Positions 44,328 through 53,862 of a stretch of DNA of 64,000 nt are shown here, piece after piece (position 1 is the first letter of the stretch; every line of letters starts with the position of its first letter). This stretch comes from Psychroflexus torquis ATCC 700755 (GTDB lineage Bacteria; Bacteroidota; Bacteroidia; Flavobacteriales; Flavobacteriaceae), in contig NC_018721.1 of the NCBI RefSeq assembly GCF_000153485.2, positions 310,001 to 374,000 on the forward strand, in the 5' to 3' direction. The position numbers and the translations under genes were made by a program. The notes under the pieces are model-generated. The model did no database searches, was not told where the DNA came from, and saw only the letters and a list, made by a program, of their open reading frames with translations.

Positions 44328-45119
44328 TTAAGGATGGAAAAACCTAATGTGTTCAGCTGGTATTTCCACAATCGGAGGTTTAGGAAAAGTAGTAATTATT
44401 TTTATATTCCAACCAGTTGGATTCTCCTTTCCTCCATAATAAAACTGTGAATTTATTGTTGAGCCATCAGGCATCTGTTTTGAAAAGCCATCAGGGAAAC
44501 TGCTGGGTTGGTCAATTTTGTATTGATTTTTAATATTATTCCATTTTTTTAAAGCTTCGTTATAATCTGAATCAAAGACATTTGATCGATATTGATTTTT
44601 TATTAATTTCGTTTGAGATAATTTCAGCCCTTCCTTTCCTTTGTCATAAGGGTTTAACTTTCCAATAGACTTCAATTCTGAAATGGATTCGATTGCTGGA
44701 CGAATTCTATTTCCTGTCCATATATTATGACTTTTAGGTGTTGTAAAACCTCCTATAGCACCTCCAACTACTGCTCCCGATACAGCACCAATCAAAGCTC
44801 ATTTTAATCCATTCGAAAAGCCGTTTCCATCACCTCCTGGCAAATATGACATACCAAAACCTATTGAATTAAAAAGTTCCCACATCCCCCTCCGAACACG
44901 ATTACCATTGCCTTCTTCGAGTTCCACTGCGTTAAGGTTGGTAGTGGCGTGAGTCTTGGTTTTATGTTTGGTTTTTAGATATAATTCGTAACGAGATAAA
45001 AGCACTTCGCTCATTACGTTCAAATCCTTACCATAAAACGTTCCGGCAGGTTCGATTCCTAAATCATCAAAACAGATAGAGCTACTATCGCTATAATCTT
45101 CAATTGTTTTATAGCCCAA
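44328..45119 (-). pseudogene. RHS/polymorphic-toxin C-terminal fragment with one nonsense codon
   Basis: One frame runs 45119 to 44328 and is broken only by TGA at 44801-44799. Before it: AVELEEGNGNRVRRGMWELF and FGMSYLPGGDGNGFSNGLK; after it: ALIGAVSGAVVGGAIGGF (glycine-zipper pre-toxin linker), then a ~110-residue tip ending PAEHIRFFHP. No ATG start exists; a TTG stands at 45119. The tip, with HIRFFHP, might be a nuclease-type toxin, but the family is not recognised. Confidence 0.7.
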
Positions 45120-45276
45120 GATGATTAAATAAAACCTTAAGAATTTGTTTTGAACACATTAAACTAGTCATAATAACTTTCAACTTCAACTCATCTACCT
45201 TATTTTACAACTCATCAATTTTTTAGGTTTCTTTGTATCTTAATCTTCTATTTTTGAGTTCAGAAAAAATTCACTT

Positions 45277-46299
45277 ATGAAAACGAAACCTTTACAGCAG
45301 TTCTTAAGATTTTTATGGATCTCGGCAATAATTGCTATTGTTATCCAATTCATCAACTATATGGGCGGTGGTTATGATTATAATAAGCTCCTAGACTATA
45401 AATCTCTTATTGTCAATTTCTCTTATGCTTTTATTATAGGAACCTTCAACATTGTTTTTTTCACATTAATTGAGCTCAAATTTTCATGGAGTAAAGACCC
45501 GAAAACACTCACTGCTTTAGGAATTCCAGGTTCGGTTATTGTTTCGGTCTTGGGATTTTTGACAGCTCGACTCTTACATAGCGTTTGGATTTATGGGAAT
45601 ACCTTTGAAGGTTTTTTATCTAATCTAAGTTTTTGGGATTATCTATTTCCAGTATTTATAGCTCTCATTGTTACTCTTTCTTTTCACGCCTATTACTTTT
45701 ATAAATTTGGTGTGGAAGCTGAATTAAAAGTCCAACGTGAAATCAATGAAAATACCAAAGCCCAACACAGAGCCTTAAAGGACCAGCTCGACCCTCACTT
45801 TTTATTCAATAGTCTTAATGTACTTTCGGCACTTATTGAGGAGGATCCCAAAAAAGCTTCCGAATTCACCAATGCCATGTCTAAAGTTTACAGGTATGTT
45901 CTAGACCAGCGCCAAGAAGATTTGGTTTCTTTAGAGTCTGAAATTAAATTTGCAAAAACTTACCTCAACTTATTGATGATGAGATTTGAAGATAGTCTGC
46001 TTTTTAAAATTTCTATTTCAGATAACACCTTCCAAATTATCCCCCTTTCTCTTCAGCTTTTATTGGAAAATGCCATCAAACACAATAAAGTGACTGAACA
46101 CCAACCCCTACACATTCACATTTATATAGACGAAAACTACTTAGTGGTTGAAAACACATTAAACCTTAAACCCAAGACCTCGAATAGGAAGGGCATTGGT
46201 CTAGATAATATTATAAAGCGTTTTGCAGTCTTTACCGATAAAGAAATTTTATTAGAAGAGAATTCGACTCACTTTAAAGTGAAACTTCCTCTAATTTAA
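45277..46299 (+). CDS. LytS-type sensor histidine kinase
   Basis: 340 residues. Four membrane helices in the first 145 residues form the sensor. The His_kinase domain follows, with the phosphoacceptor His174 in QLDPHFLFNSLNVLSALIEE and the ATP-binding N box LLLENAIKHNK and G box KGIGLDNI. It should phosphorylate the LytTR response regulator at 46951. The pair is normally adjacent; here an IS200/IS605 element has come between them. Confidence 0.95.
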   Translation: MKTKPLQQFLRFLWISAIIAIVIQFINYMGGGYDYNKLLDYKSLIVNFSYAFIIGTFNIVFFTLIELKFSWSKDPKTLTALGIPGSVIVSVLGFLTARLLHSVWIYGNTFEGFLSNLSFWDYLFPVFIALIVTLSFHAYYFYKFGVEAELKVQREINENTKAQHRALKDQLDPHFLFNSLNVLSALIEEDPKKASEFTNAMSKVYRYVLDQRQEDLVSLESEIKFAKTYLNLLMMRFEDSLLFKISISDNTFQIIPLSLQLLLENAIKHNKVTEHQPLHIHIYIDENYLVVENTLNLKPKTSNRKGIGLDNIIKRFAVFTDKEILLEENSTHFKVKLPLI

Positions 46300-46354
46300 C
46301 CTCAAAACGTACGAGCTCAAGCCTAGGAAACAGACAAAAAATAAAAGACTACTT

Positions 46355-46905
46355 TAAATGAACTACCTCGATGCAAGCATACGAGGTATCCAAAAAAAAT
46401 CAGAACAACCTCATCTGATCTTTTTTATGTAGCACATCATATTCCTTATCCATTCCCTGATCACGAACGTATTTCGATATAGCACTCTCCATCCCGAATT
46501 TACTCACAGTGTTCACAAAATAACCGCTAGACCAAAAAGCTCCACCCCATACTATTTTCTTTACTTCTGGATGCCTTTGAAATATCTCTCTGACCGTACT
46601 ACTTTTCAACATCTTCACTATTGACTTGGGACTTTTCAGCGGAACCGATTGCAACAAAAAATGAGCGTGATCCTTATCGATACCTATCTCTAAAGAATGA
46701 ATCTCATAGCGTTTTTCAATTTCAAGACACACCTCTATCAAGGTGTGATCCACTTTTTTGTCAAAAACTAACCTTCGATACTTTGCAGGAAAAACAAAAT
46801 GGTACAACAATACTGAAACATTATGTGATTTGTGTATATATTTACTATTGGTCATACAAAAATCTAAAACTTACGCTGCAAGCAGCGGGGAATTAAACCC
46901 TAAGT
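46355..46905 (-). mobile_element. IS200/IS605-type element between a kinase and its regulator
   Basis: tnpA is flanked by small imperfect hairpins instead of inverted repeats, as in this family: TACCTCG / CGAGGTA at about 46363-46390 on one side and CGCTG-CAAG-CAGCG at 46874-46887 on the other. No target duplication is expected. Exact ends are not resolved. Confidence 0.75.
46400..46855 (-). CDS. tnpA: TnpA, Y1 transposase of IS200/IS605 family
   Basis: 151 residues, full length. The HUH motif is HAHFLLQSVP and the catalytic Tyr is in AISKYVRDQGMD. The opening HNVSVLLYHFVFPAKYRRLV is typical. It transposes single-stranded DNA at replication forks by recognising the end hairpins. No TnpB is present. 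Confidence 0.95.
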   Translation of the reverse strand: MTNSKYIHKSHNVSVLLYHFVFPAKYRRLVFDKKVDHTLIEVCLEIEKRYEIHSLEIGIDKDHAHFLLQSVPLKSPKSIVKMLKSSTVREIFQRHPEVKKIVWGGAFWSSGYFVNTVSKFGMESAISKYVRDQGMDKEYDVLHKKDQMRLF

Positions 46906-46950
46906 GATTAAAAAATTGAAAACTAATAGTATAAACCTAATTTTATTGAG

Positions 46951-47700
46951 ATGAAAACCCTTGTAATCATAGAAGACGAAAAACCTGCCGCTAGACGTTT
47001 AGAACGCATCATTAATGACTTGGGTTATGAGGTTCAGCAAAAGTTACATTCGGTCGAAGAGTCTATTGACTGGTTTCAACATCAACCTAAAGTGGATTTG
47101 ATATTTCTCGACATCCAATTGAGCGATGGATTATCTTTTGAAATTTTTGAAAAGGTGAAAGTAGAAGCTGATATTATTTTCACAACAGCCTACGATGAAT
47201 ATGCCTTAAAGGCTTTTAAGTTGAACAGTATCGATTACCTCCTAAAACCCATAGATGTCGAAGAACTTTCGCATGCCCTCCAGAAATTCGAAAAAAGACA
47301 TATTCCAAAACTCATCGATCCAGAGGCTTTAAAGAATTTGATGCAGGAGCAAACTTCAACATCTTCTTTTAAAACAAGGTTTTCAGTCAAAGTAGGAGAC
47401 CATATTAAAACCTATCCGATAGACGAGATTGCCTGTTTTTATAGCGAATACAAAGCAACTTCCCTCGTTACATTTGAAGGTAAGAGTTATGTTATCGATG
47501 ATTCTTTGAACACCTTAGAACAGCAATTGCCAACTACCGATTTTTTTAGAATTAATAGAAGCCATTTTATTAATTATAAAGCCATACAAGATCTGGTGAG
47601 CTATTCTTCAAGTCGGATCAAAGTCAATCTTAAGGGAGTAAAGGAACCAGCCATAGTGAGTAGGGAGCGTGTCTCTGACTTTAAGAAATGGATCGGATAA
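46951..47700 (+). CDS. LytTR-family response regulator
   Basis: 249 residues. The receiver domain has the acidic pocket EDE at 8-10, phosphoacceptor Asp54 in LIFLDIQLSDG and the conserved Lys in YLLKPIDVEE. The LytTR DNA-binding domain lies at about 140-245 (FFRINRSHFINYKAIQDL). It is the partner of the kinase at 45277. The ATG is preceded by attttattgag. With the IS in between, expression now needs a new promoter or read-through across tnpA antisense. Confidence 0.95.
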   Translation: MKTLVIIEDEKPAARRLERIINDLGYEVQQKLHSVEESIDWFQHQPKVDLIFLDIQLSDGLSFEIFEKVKVEADIIFTTAYDEYALKAFKLNSIDYLLKPIDVEELSHALQKFEKRHIPKLIDPEALKNLMQEQTSTSSFKTRFSVKVGDHIKTYPIDEIACFYSEYKATSLVTFEGKSYVIDDSLNTLEQQLPTTDFFRINRSHFINYKAIQDLVSYSSSRIKVNLKGVKEPAIVSRERVSDFKKWIG

Positions 47701-47858
47701 TATGGAGTAAACATCTTCTAGTTCAGTCAAATAAAGATTCTATAAACTCTAAAACCATCTTTAAAAAATAGTGATACTTTTTAGGTTTTAGTTAAATATA
47801 TTTTAACGAATCAAGCAAATTAATAGTTATAGTTTAAATTTATACTATAATTTAAGAA

Positions 47859-48122
47859 ATGAGACTTATCTATTTCATCTTAGCTTTATCGCTATTCACA
47901 TCCCAAGTCGATGATTATACGATCGATGTTACTGAGGTGAATCTTACTATTGAGGTTGAAGAAAGAAAAGTGTTTAATGAAGAAGACATCTTTATAAATT
48001 CATTTCTAAACCCCAATTTTAAATTCCTTTTTATAAAAAATAGAAAGTTTAAATTTTGCCTACTTAGTTTTGATCAAATCCACTTAGAATTAAAACTGAT
48101 TCCCCCAGATGTATTGAGTTAA
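47859..48122 (+). CDS. Small exported protein, unknown
   Basis: 87 residues: MRLIYFILALSLFTSQV is a weak signal peptide, then VDDYTIDVTEVNLTIEVEER and a Phe/Lys-rich segment. No family recognised. It precedes the DUF2490 gene in the same orientation with a 37-base gap. Coding status moderately likely. Confidence 0.45.
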   Translation: MRLIYFILALSLFTSQVDDYTIDVTEVNLTIEVEERKVFNEEDIFINSFLNPNFKFLFIKNRKFKFCLLSFDQIHLELKLIPPDVLS

Positions 48123-48159
48123 CAGAACTGAAGCTTCTTTTTAACTTAAATACGATTCA

Positions 48160-48849
48160 ATGAAAATTTATTTTATTTTAATAGGATTTTTCCTATCCTA
48201 TAACTCCTTAGCCCAAGTTGAAGAATCTAAACTTGGTGCATGGTACATGTATTTTTACAACGTAAATTTGAACGAAAGTGCTTGGGGTATTCAAGGTGAC
48301 TTTCAATACCGTCATTGGAATACCATTGGTGATCTCGAACAATTATTATTGAGATCTGGGTTGACTTATACACCCAAAAACACCACTGCTGTTTTTACTG
48401 TAGGTTATGCTAATATTACAACTGGCACACCAGGTGAAAGCGATAACACCTTCGGCGAAAACAGAATATATCAAGAAGCACTGATACCTCAAAAAATCGC
48501 TAAGCGCTTTTTTTTAACGCATCGCTTTAGGTACGAGCAACGGTGGGTAGAAAACCAAGACTTTAGAACACGTTTGCGTTACAATTTATTTTTGAACATT
48601 ACTTTAAATGGTACAGAATTAAAAAAAGGAGTGTTTTACGCCGCATTTTATAACGAACTGTTTATGAATGGTGAGCGCTCAAATGGTGTATCCGATCTTG
48701 AATTATTTGACCGTAACAGGACCTATTTTGGTTTGGGCTATGCCCTAAGTTCTAGTTCCCGTATTCAATTAGGTTGGATGCGTCAAGAAACCAATAATTG
48801 GACCAAAGGTCAACTCCAATTTAGTTTACATCAAAACTTAAACTTTTAA
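48160..48849 (+). CDS. DUF2490 outer-membrane beta-barrel protein
   Basis: 229 residues. Signal peptide to YNSLAQ. Alternating strands follow: SKLGAWYMYFYNVNL, GIQGDFQYRHWNTIG, FLTHRFRYEQRWV, LFLNITLNG, and a terminal strand ending in aromatic Phe (QFSLHQNLNF), as needed for barrel assembly. DUF2490 has no established role. It is followed 11 bases later by a lipoprotein gene, so the two are probably co-expressed. Confidence 0.9.
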   Translation: MKIYFILIGFFLSYNSLAQVEESKLGAWYMYFYNVNLNESAWGIQGDFQYRHWNTIGDLEQLLLRSGLTYTPKNTTAVFTVGYANITTGTPGESDNTFGENRIYQEALIPQKIAKRFFLTHRFRYEQRWVENQDFRTRLRYNLFLNITLNGTELKKGVFYAAFYNELFMNGERSNGVSDLELFDRNRTYFGLGYALSSSSRIQLGWMRQETNNWTKGQLQFSLHQNLNF

Positions 48850-48860
48850 AACAACAAATT

Positions 48861-49466
48861 ATGAAACGATTATTTTATACAATCACACTATTCTCAGCTT
48901 TAGGTTTAGTGAGTTGTACAAATACAAGCACAACAGCTGAAGAGAAAAAAGGTCAAGAAACTTCAAATGAAGAAAAAGCGCTATTATATTCAGATGAATG
49001 TATTTCTGAATTAGAAGCGGTAAAGGCCCAAAAACAATGGGGCGATGGCATTGTGCGGATTGGTAATGTATATACTGAAGGTGGCGATTACTCCAATGAA
49101 GCAGCCGAATTTATACAAGATAAGTACGGCTATGATTTAGGGAGTGTATTATTTAAACCAACATTAGCCTCCGAACGTCAGTTTAGACCAAGTTTTGATG
49201 CTGCGCTTTCCTATTTTGTAGGGGACAACGATGCTTACCCAGAAGATAATGGCTTTGCAATTAAACCCTATAGCAATGTTAAGTTTGAAAATATTGGTAT
49301 TATCAACAATAATTGTCGAGTGGCAATAGCTATGGGAAACTATTATTTTACAATGGATGATGGTAGCGATGTAAAAGTCGAATATACCTTTGCCTATGTT
49401 AAAGATAAAAATGGGAAACTAAGAATAGCAGCTCACCAATCGTCTTTACCTTATTCGCCAAATTAG
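48861..49466 (+). CDS. Lipoprotein with NTF2-like (CaMKII-association type) domain
   Basis: 201 residues. Lipobox LGLVSC (Cys20). After an acidic linker the domain runs from ECISELEAVKAQKQWGDGIV to VEYTFAYVKDKNGKLRIAAH and QSSLPYSP, the H-x-SS-x-P ending of the CaMKII-association/SgcJ-like NTF2 family. Related proteins accompany periplasmic carbonic anhydrases in some Bacteroidetes, and one lies just downstream here. Ligand unknown. Confidence 0.85.
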   Translation: MKRLFYTITLFSALGLVSCTNTSTTAEEKKGQETSNEEKALLYSDECISELEAVKAQKQWGDGIVRIGNVYTEGGDYSNEAAEFIQDKYGYDLGSVLFKPTLASERQFRPSFDAALSYFVGDNDAYPEDNGFAIKPYSNVKFENIGIINNNCRVAIAMGNYYFTMDDGSDVKVEYTFAYVKDKNGKLRIAAHQSSLPYSPN

Positions 49467-49788
49467 TATCAACAACAGCTTAATGATTAAAAACCATCTA
49501 GAAAGGACAAAATTTAATCATTATGCTATAAAACCACCTAAGTATTAGAGGCTAAAGCAGAAAACCTGCTTAAATCTAACTACCAATAGGTATTTGCGTC
49601 CTCAAAAATAAATTAAGCTCATAAAACTAACAATTCTCATTAAATGGTTAATATTTAGTTTTATAGCCTTCAATAATTAAATGATTTATTGTAAAAAATC
49701 AGCTTTGTATTAACAAATAGAGCTACTACGAATCCTAGCCTTTAAAAATAAGATTAATAATAAATTCAATCAAACTCAAAAACTAAAT

Positions 49789-50541
49789 ATGATGAAAAAC
49801 CCTTTAAAAATTATAGTAGTTACATTTACTTTTTTCTCTTTATTAGCCTGCAATCTAGAGAAGAAGACAAATTTGGAAGAATCAAATTCAGAAGCGAAAA
49901 CCCAATCTGAAGCCCTGGTTGAAAAAGTATTATCCAAGCAAGAGCAAGACGCCTTAACTCCAGACCAGGTCATCAAATCGCTTAAAGAAGGAAATGTTCG
50001 TTTTACAAATAATGATCTTACCAAAAGAGACCATTCCAAACAGGTTAGAAATAGCACGCTTTCACAGTTTCCTAAAGCAATAGTGCTATCCTGTGTGGAC
50101 AGCAGAGTACCTGTTGAAGATGTTTTTGACCGAGGAATTGGCGACCTATTCGTCGCTAGAGTAGCTGGTAACTTTGTGAATGAAGATATCTTGGGTAGCA
50201 TGGAATTTGCTTGTAAAGTTTCCGGTTCAAAACTTATTTTAGTAATGGGTCACGAACACTGCGGCGCCATAAAAGCAGCCATAGATGATGTGAAATTGGG
50301 AAACATAACCTCTATGCTAGGAAATATAAAGCCCGCTGTGGAAAGCATAGAATATGCTGGAGAAAGAACGTCTAAGAATGAAGAATTTGTACATATGGTC
50401 TGTGAGAGCAATGTAAAAAATACTATAGACCAAATTAGAATAAACAGTCCTATTCTAAAAGAAATGGAGGCTAACGGAGAAATAAAAATTGTAGGTTCCG
50501 TTTATGATATGGATAATGGGAAGGTTGTTTGGTTAGAATAG
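49789..50541 (+). CDS. Beta-class carbonic anhydrase, lipoprotein
   Basis: 250 residues. Lipobox SLLAC (Cys21) puts it in the periplasm or on the outer membrane, unusual for a beta-class enzyme. The active site is complete: Cys102 and Asp104 in VLSCVDSRVPVE, His155 and Cys158 in VMGHEHCGAIKA. It interconverts CO2 and bicarbonate. The 322-base gap before it (49467-49788) has no recognisable gene or element. It ends in a strong terminator. Grouped with the DUF2490 and NTF2-like genes upstream. Confidence 0.95.
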   Translation: MMKNPLKIIVVTFTFFSLLACNLEKKTNLEESNSEAKTQSEALVEKVLSKQEQDALTPDQVIKSLKEGNVRFTNNDLTKRDHSKQVRNSTLSQFPKAIVLSCVDSRVPVEDVFDRGIGDLFVARVAGNFVNEDILGSMEFACKVSGSKLILVMGHEHCGAIKAAIDDVKLGNITSMLGNIKPAVESIEYAGERTSKNEEFVHMVCESNVKNTIDQIRINSPILKEMEANGEIKIVGSVYDMDNGKVVWLE

Positions 50542-50637
50542 AGTCCTATTGAAACAAAATATCTATAATGTAGAATATTTAAGTGCCATCTTAAAATTTA
50601 GAACTTTTACCATTTGGATCTTCGTTTAATTTAAATC

Positions 50638-50674
50638 AAAAAGCCTGTTTAAGAAATTAAACAGGCTTTTTTTT
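50638..50674 (+). terminator. Rho-independent terminator after carbonic anhydrase
   Basis: AAAGCCTGTTTAA, loop GAAA, TTAAACAGGCTTT, then a run of T. Perfect 13-bp stem. Confidence 0.92.
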
Positions 50675-50777
50675 AGTTTATATGGTTCTAAACCAAATAG
50701 AATTTAAATAATCTTATATTTTTTTCTATCCATTTCCTTCAGGTATACTTTTCTAATTCTCAAGTGTTTTGGGGTTA

Positions 50778-50814
50778 TACCAAATTAGACCTATAATGAC
50801 GCAATAAATCGTTT
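50778..50814. mobile_element. Left-end fragment of the MITE family
   Basis: It reads taccaaattagacctataat and then gacgcaataaatcg, identical to the 28.5-kb copy apart from one base, preceded by TTA (50775-50777). It is cut off where the bipA pseudogene begins and probably deleted the end of that gene. Confidence 0.8.
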
Positions 50815-52224
50815 TTTGGTTTTAGTGATGTTGACGGTCATATCGTCAGATCTTGAATTTTCACCTATCACCTGACCTTCATAAATTTCTTTGCCTGGTG
50901 TGACAAAAAACTTGCCTCTGTCTTGAAGCTTCTCGATAGAATAAGGAATAGCTTTTCCTTTTTCCATAGATACCAACAAACCATTTTGACGTTGAGAAAT
51001 ATTGCCTTTGAGAGGTTGAAATTCTTTATAAAAGTGAGCTATAAACGCTTTACCAGCAGTAGCAGTCATCAATTGATTTCTTAAACCAATGATACCACGT
51101 GAAGGGATTAAAACTGAATAGTCATTCGGTTTCCTTTACCTTCCATACTTAGCATTTCACCTTTTCTCAAGGTTATCATTTCAACGGATTTACCTGAAAT
51201 ATCTTCCGGTAAATCAATAGTCAATTCTTCAATCGACTCACACTTAACACCGTCAATCTCCTTTATAATTACCTGAAGTTGACCGATTTGAAGTTCTTAA
51301 CCTTCTCTTCTCATTGTTTCAATAAGAAGAGATAAGTGCATGACACCACGTCCAATAGCTATACGACCCATTTAAGACGAAAAGTCTAAAGAGGTAATAA
51401 GTAGTTGTGTTTTTCCTTCTCTAACCTCAGCAGAGTCAACATGTTCAATAACCATGTCCAATAGAGGTTCACTATTTTCAGTTTTTTCTTTCGGGCTATC
51501 ACTCATCCAGTTATTAAGTGCCGAACCGTAAACAGCGGGAAAGTCCAATTGCCATTCTTCTGCACCAAACTCAAACATCAAGTCAAACACTTTTTCGTGT
51601 ACCTCTTCTAGAGTACAATTAAGCTTATCGACTTTATTGATAACAACACATGGCTTAAGACCTAAATCTAAAGCTTTTTGTAAAACGAAACGCTTCTGTG
51701 GCATAGGACCTTCAAAGGCATCTACCAATAGCAAAACTCAATCGGCCATATTCAAAATACGCTCTACTTCTCCTCCAAAATCGGTGTGACCAGGAGTGTC
51801 AATACTATCTATTTTGGTGTCTTTATAGACTACAGAGACATTTTTAGATACAATAGTAATTCCACCCTAACGCTCCAAATCATTAGTATCTAATACCAAA
51901 TTATATTTATAATGCCGTATGAATAAATTGAATTATACTACGACGTAGCTCAGCACAGGTTTTTTGATTGATTGAAATCAAAAATAAGTAGCATAGCATT
52001 AGCTACGGTAATTATTTTTGATGAAAAGCAGGCGAAAAAAGCCTGTGCCGAATTCGTATCGGTAAAACGATTTATTGCGACATTATTGGTCTAATTTGGT
52101 ATAAGATAAGATCTCCTGTTGATTCGTTGTCGCGAAACAATTTACAGTAATGCATAATTTTATCTCCCAAGGTTGTTATACCGTAGTAGACGTGAGCAAT
52201 AATAGCAATATTCTTGATGTTCAT
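50815..52224 (-). pseudogene. bipA: Decayed bipA/typA translational GTPase gene
   Basis: Starting at 52224 the frame reads MNIKNIAIIAHVYYGITTL, where the family has HVDHGKTTL, so the P-loop is destroyed. The MITE at 51894-52101 interrupts the next part. Then come LLLVDAFEGPMPQKRFVLQK and CVVINKVDKLN (G4), several stops and frameshifts near 51375, 51300 and 51120, and TATAGKAFIAHFYKEFQPLK and ERGKFF-type DRGKFFVTPGKEIYEGQV. The C-terminal ~80 residues are missing. It is a dead second copy of BipA, or the remains of the only one; the window cannot tell. Confidence 0.93.
51894..52101. mobile_element. MITE inserted in the bipA pseudogene
   Basis: 208 bp, the inverse orientation of the copy at 28561-28772 and about 90% alike by eye. 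Ends TACCAAATTA / TAATTTGGTA; TAA on both sides (51891-51893, 52102-52104). Confidence 0.9.
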
Positions 52225-52263
52225 AAAAAGGCATAATTTAAATGCTTTAAATTATGCCTTTTT
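52225..52263. terminator. Bidirectional terminator, perfect 18-bp stem
   Basis: AAAAAGGCATAATTTAAA, loop TGC, and the exact inverse complement. It lies right at the start of the bipA remnant and downstream of the lipoprotein gene at 52322-53728, for which it serves as terminator. Confidence 0.9.
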
Positions 52264-52321
52264 ATGATATTGTCCTGTTTTATGATGTGAAAATAACTAG
52301 ACACCAACACCTTACAAGATT

Positions 52322-53728
52322 TTAACGATTTAATAAACTCAGGATATGATTCTCTAACTTAGGATCATTTAGGTTCAAAGAATTATCTGTAATTGTAAAA
52401 GATTGATCAACAACATATACTTTATTGAGATAATTTCTAAAAAAAGAATACTTACTAAAGGGGGCATCAGAGATAATTTGAAATTCGGTGCTATATTTAA
52501 AGTCGAGTTGTTTTAACGCATTTTGCCAAAGAGCTCCGTTTTGAAAATCTAAGTTTATACTTAAAAACTTAACTTTAGGATATTTATCTCTCAACTCATC
52601 GATTTTTTTCAAATTGCTTTTTTTGGCCTCCAAGGATAAAGCGGACCACGTATACAAAACCACAGGCTGTCCTTGAGCAAGAGATTTAAAACTTAGAGTG
52701 TCTGAACTGGTGGATTTAAATCTTGCCTCTTTCAAGCTACTCCCTATTAGATATTGACTTTGAATAGCTGTTAATTGATGTAATTCTTCTTCATCTAATG
52801 TAGGGCGATCAAATTTCTGAATGATGGATAAGGTTTCTTCTAGCTGAGCTTTAGTTTGAGAAAAAACAATTTCGCGCCGAATTAGTCGATTAAAAAAGTT
52901 GGTTTTCAAATAGTCATTTTCAAATAACTCGTGAACTAAATTCAACCGTCGCTTTAGGTTTTTATGGTCATTCAAATCGAAGCACTCTCTGTTGGAAGGT
53001 TCACAAACTTCAATAGAATAATTTTTAAGATAGTTATCCAAAAATCGCATATAACTAAAGTTGGAAACTAAATCGGAATCATTAAAATTCACATCTTCTC
53101 GATAGCTAAAATAATCTTTTGGAAATTCTTTAAATTTTACTGGGATGTATTTCCTTATGAGAAATGCGTAGCGTTCTCGCATATCATAATGTTCATAATT
53201 AATAGTACTTAAGGCGATATTCTTAAAGTAAGGACTAAAATTCGATTTACTCTCTAGAGTGTTGAATTTTGCCAGTCTTAATGCCCTCAAAGAGTCAGTT
53301 TTTTTGGTAAAAGCGTCTGGAGATATTCTATAGTAGGAAAGAATTAGATCGTTATCCTCTTCATTAAGAAGAAACATGTTGATCAAAAAATTATTTTCTT
53401 CTGAAGAGTCTCCATCAAAACTTAAGGATTCGTCAAAGGCCATAGTATTCACCCTTAATACTGAACTATCTCCGGGCTTCAAATACATCGATTGACTTTC
53501 TGGATGGTGCTTAAAAGTATAAACAGATTCTTTATCTATAGAAAATCTGAAACCGAAGTTATTGTTAGAATCTAAAGCAATGGTGTCAATAATGTCATCA
53601 TTATGTTTAAGAGTGACGTAATTAGTATTTGGGTTAACAATTCTACCACCGACATAAGTTTCCTTATCTTCAGTGTGATTTGTACATGACAAAAAACTTA
53701 ATATTAGTAATAGGTAGGTATATCTCAT
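52322..53728 (-). CDS. Lipoprotein with thioredoxin-like (TlpA-type) C-terminal fold, no active cysteines
   Basis: 468 residues from the ATG at 53728; the upstream in-frame ATG at 53746 would spoil the signal peptide. Lipobox LSFLSC. Residues 25-115 form a beta-rich DUF4369-like domain (YVGGRIVNPNTNYVTLKHND). A helical middle follows, and the last ~140 residues (QPVVLYTWSALSLEAKKSNL, KFLSINLDFQNGALWQNAL) have the thioredoxin pattern. In place of WCxxC stands WSALS, so no disulfide chemistry is expected. This resembles the many Bacteroidetes TlpA-like lipoproteins without a redox centre. Confidence 0.88.
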   Translation of the reverse strand: MRYTYLLLILSFLSCTNHTEDKETYVGGRIVNPNTNYVTLKHNDDIIDTIALDSNNNFGFRFSIDKESVYTFKHHPESQSMYLKPGDSSVLRVNTMAFDESLSFDGDSSEENNFLINMFLLNEEDNDLILSYYRISPDAFTKKTDSLRALRLAKFNTLESKSNFSPYFKNIALSTINYEHYDMRERYAFLIRKYIPVKFKEFPKDYFSYREDVNFNDSDLVSNFSYMRFLDNYLKNYSIEVCEPSNRECFDLNDHKNLKRRLNLVHELFENDYLKTNFFNRLIRREIVFSQTKAQLEETLSIIQKFDRPTLDEEELHQLTAIQSQYLIGSSLKEARFKSTSSDTLSFKSLAQGQPVVLYTWSALSLEAKKSNLKKIDELRDKYPKVKFLSINLDFQNGALWQNALKQLDFKYSTEFQIISDAPFSKYSFFRNYLNKVYVVDQSFTITDNSLNLNDPKLENHILSLLNR

Positions 53729-53862
53729 AAAAACTGAACAATCCACACAAATCTAACTTTACCAAATCGTTGAATATGTTAACTCACAGTTAAAAAAGCA
53801 GTTTTGTTAATCCTTCATGAATTGTCATAAATTGATTACTTTTGCAAAAAATTAGATTTATT

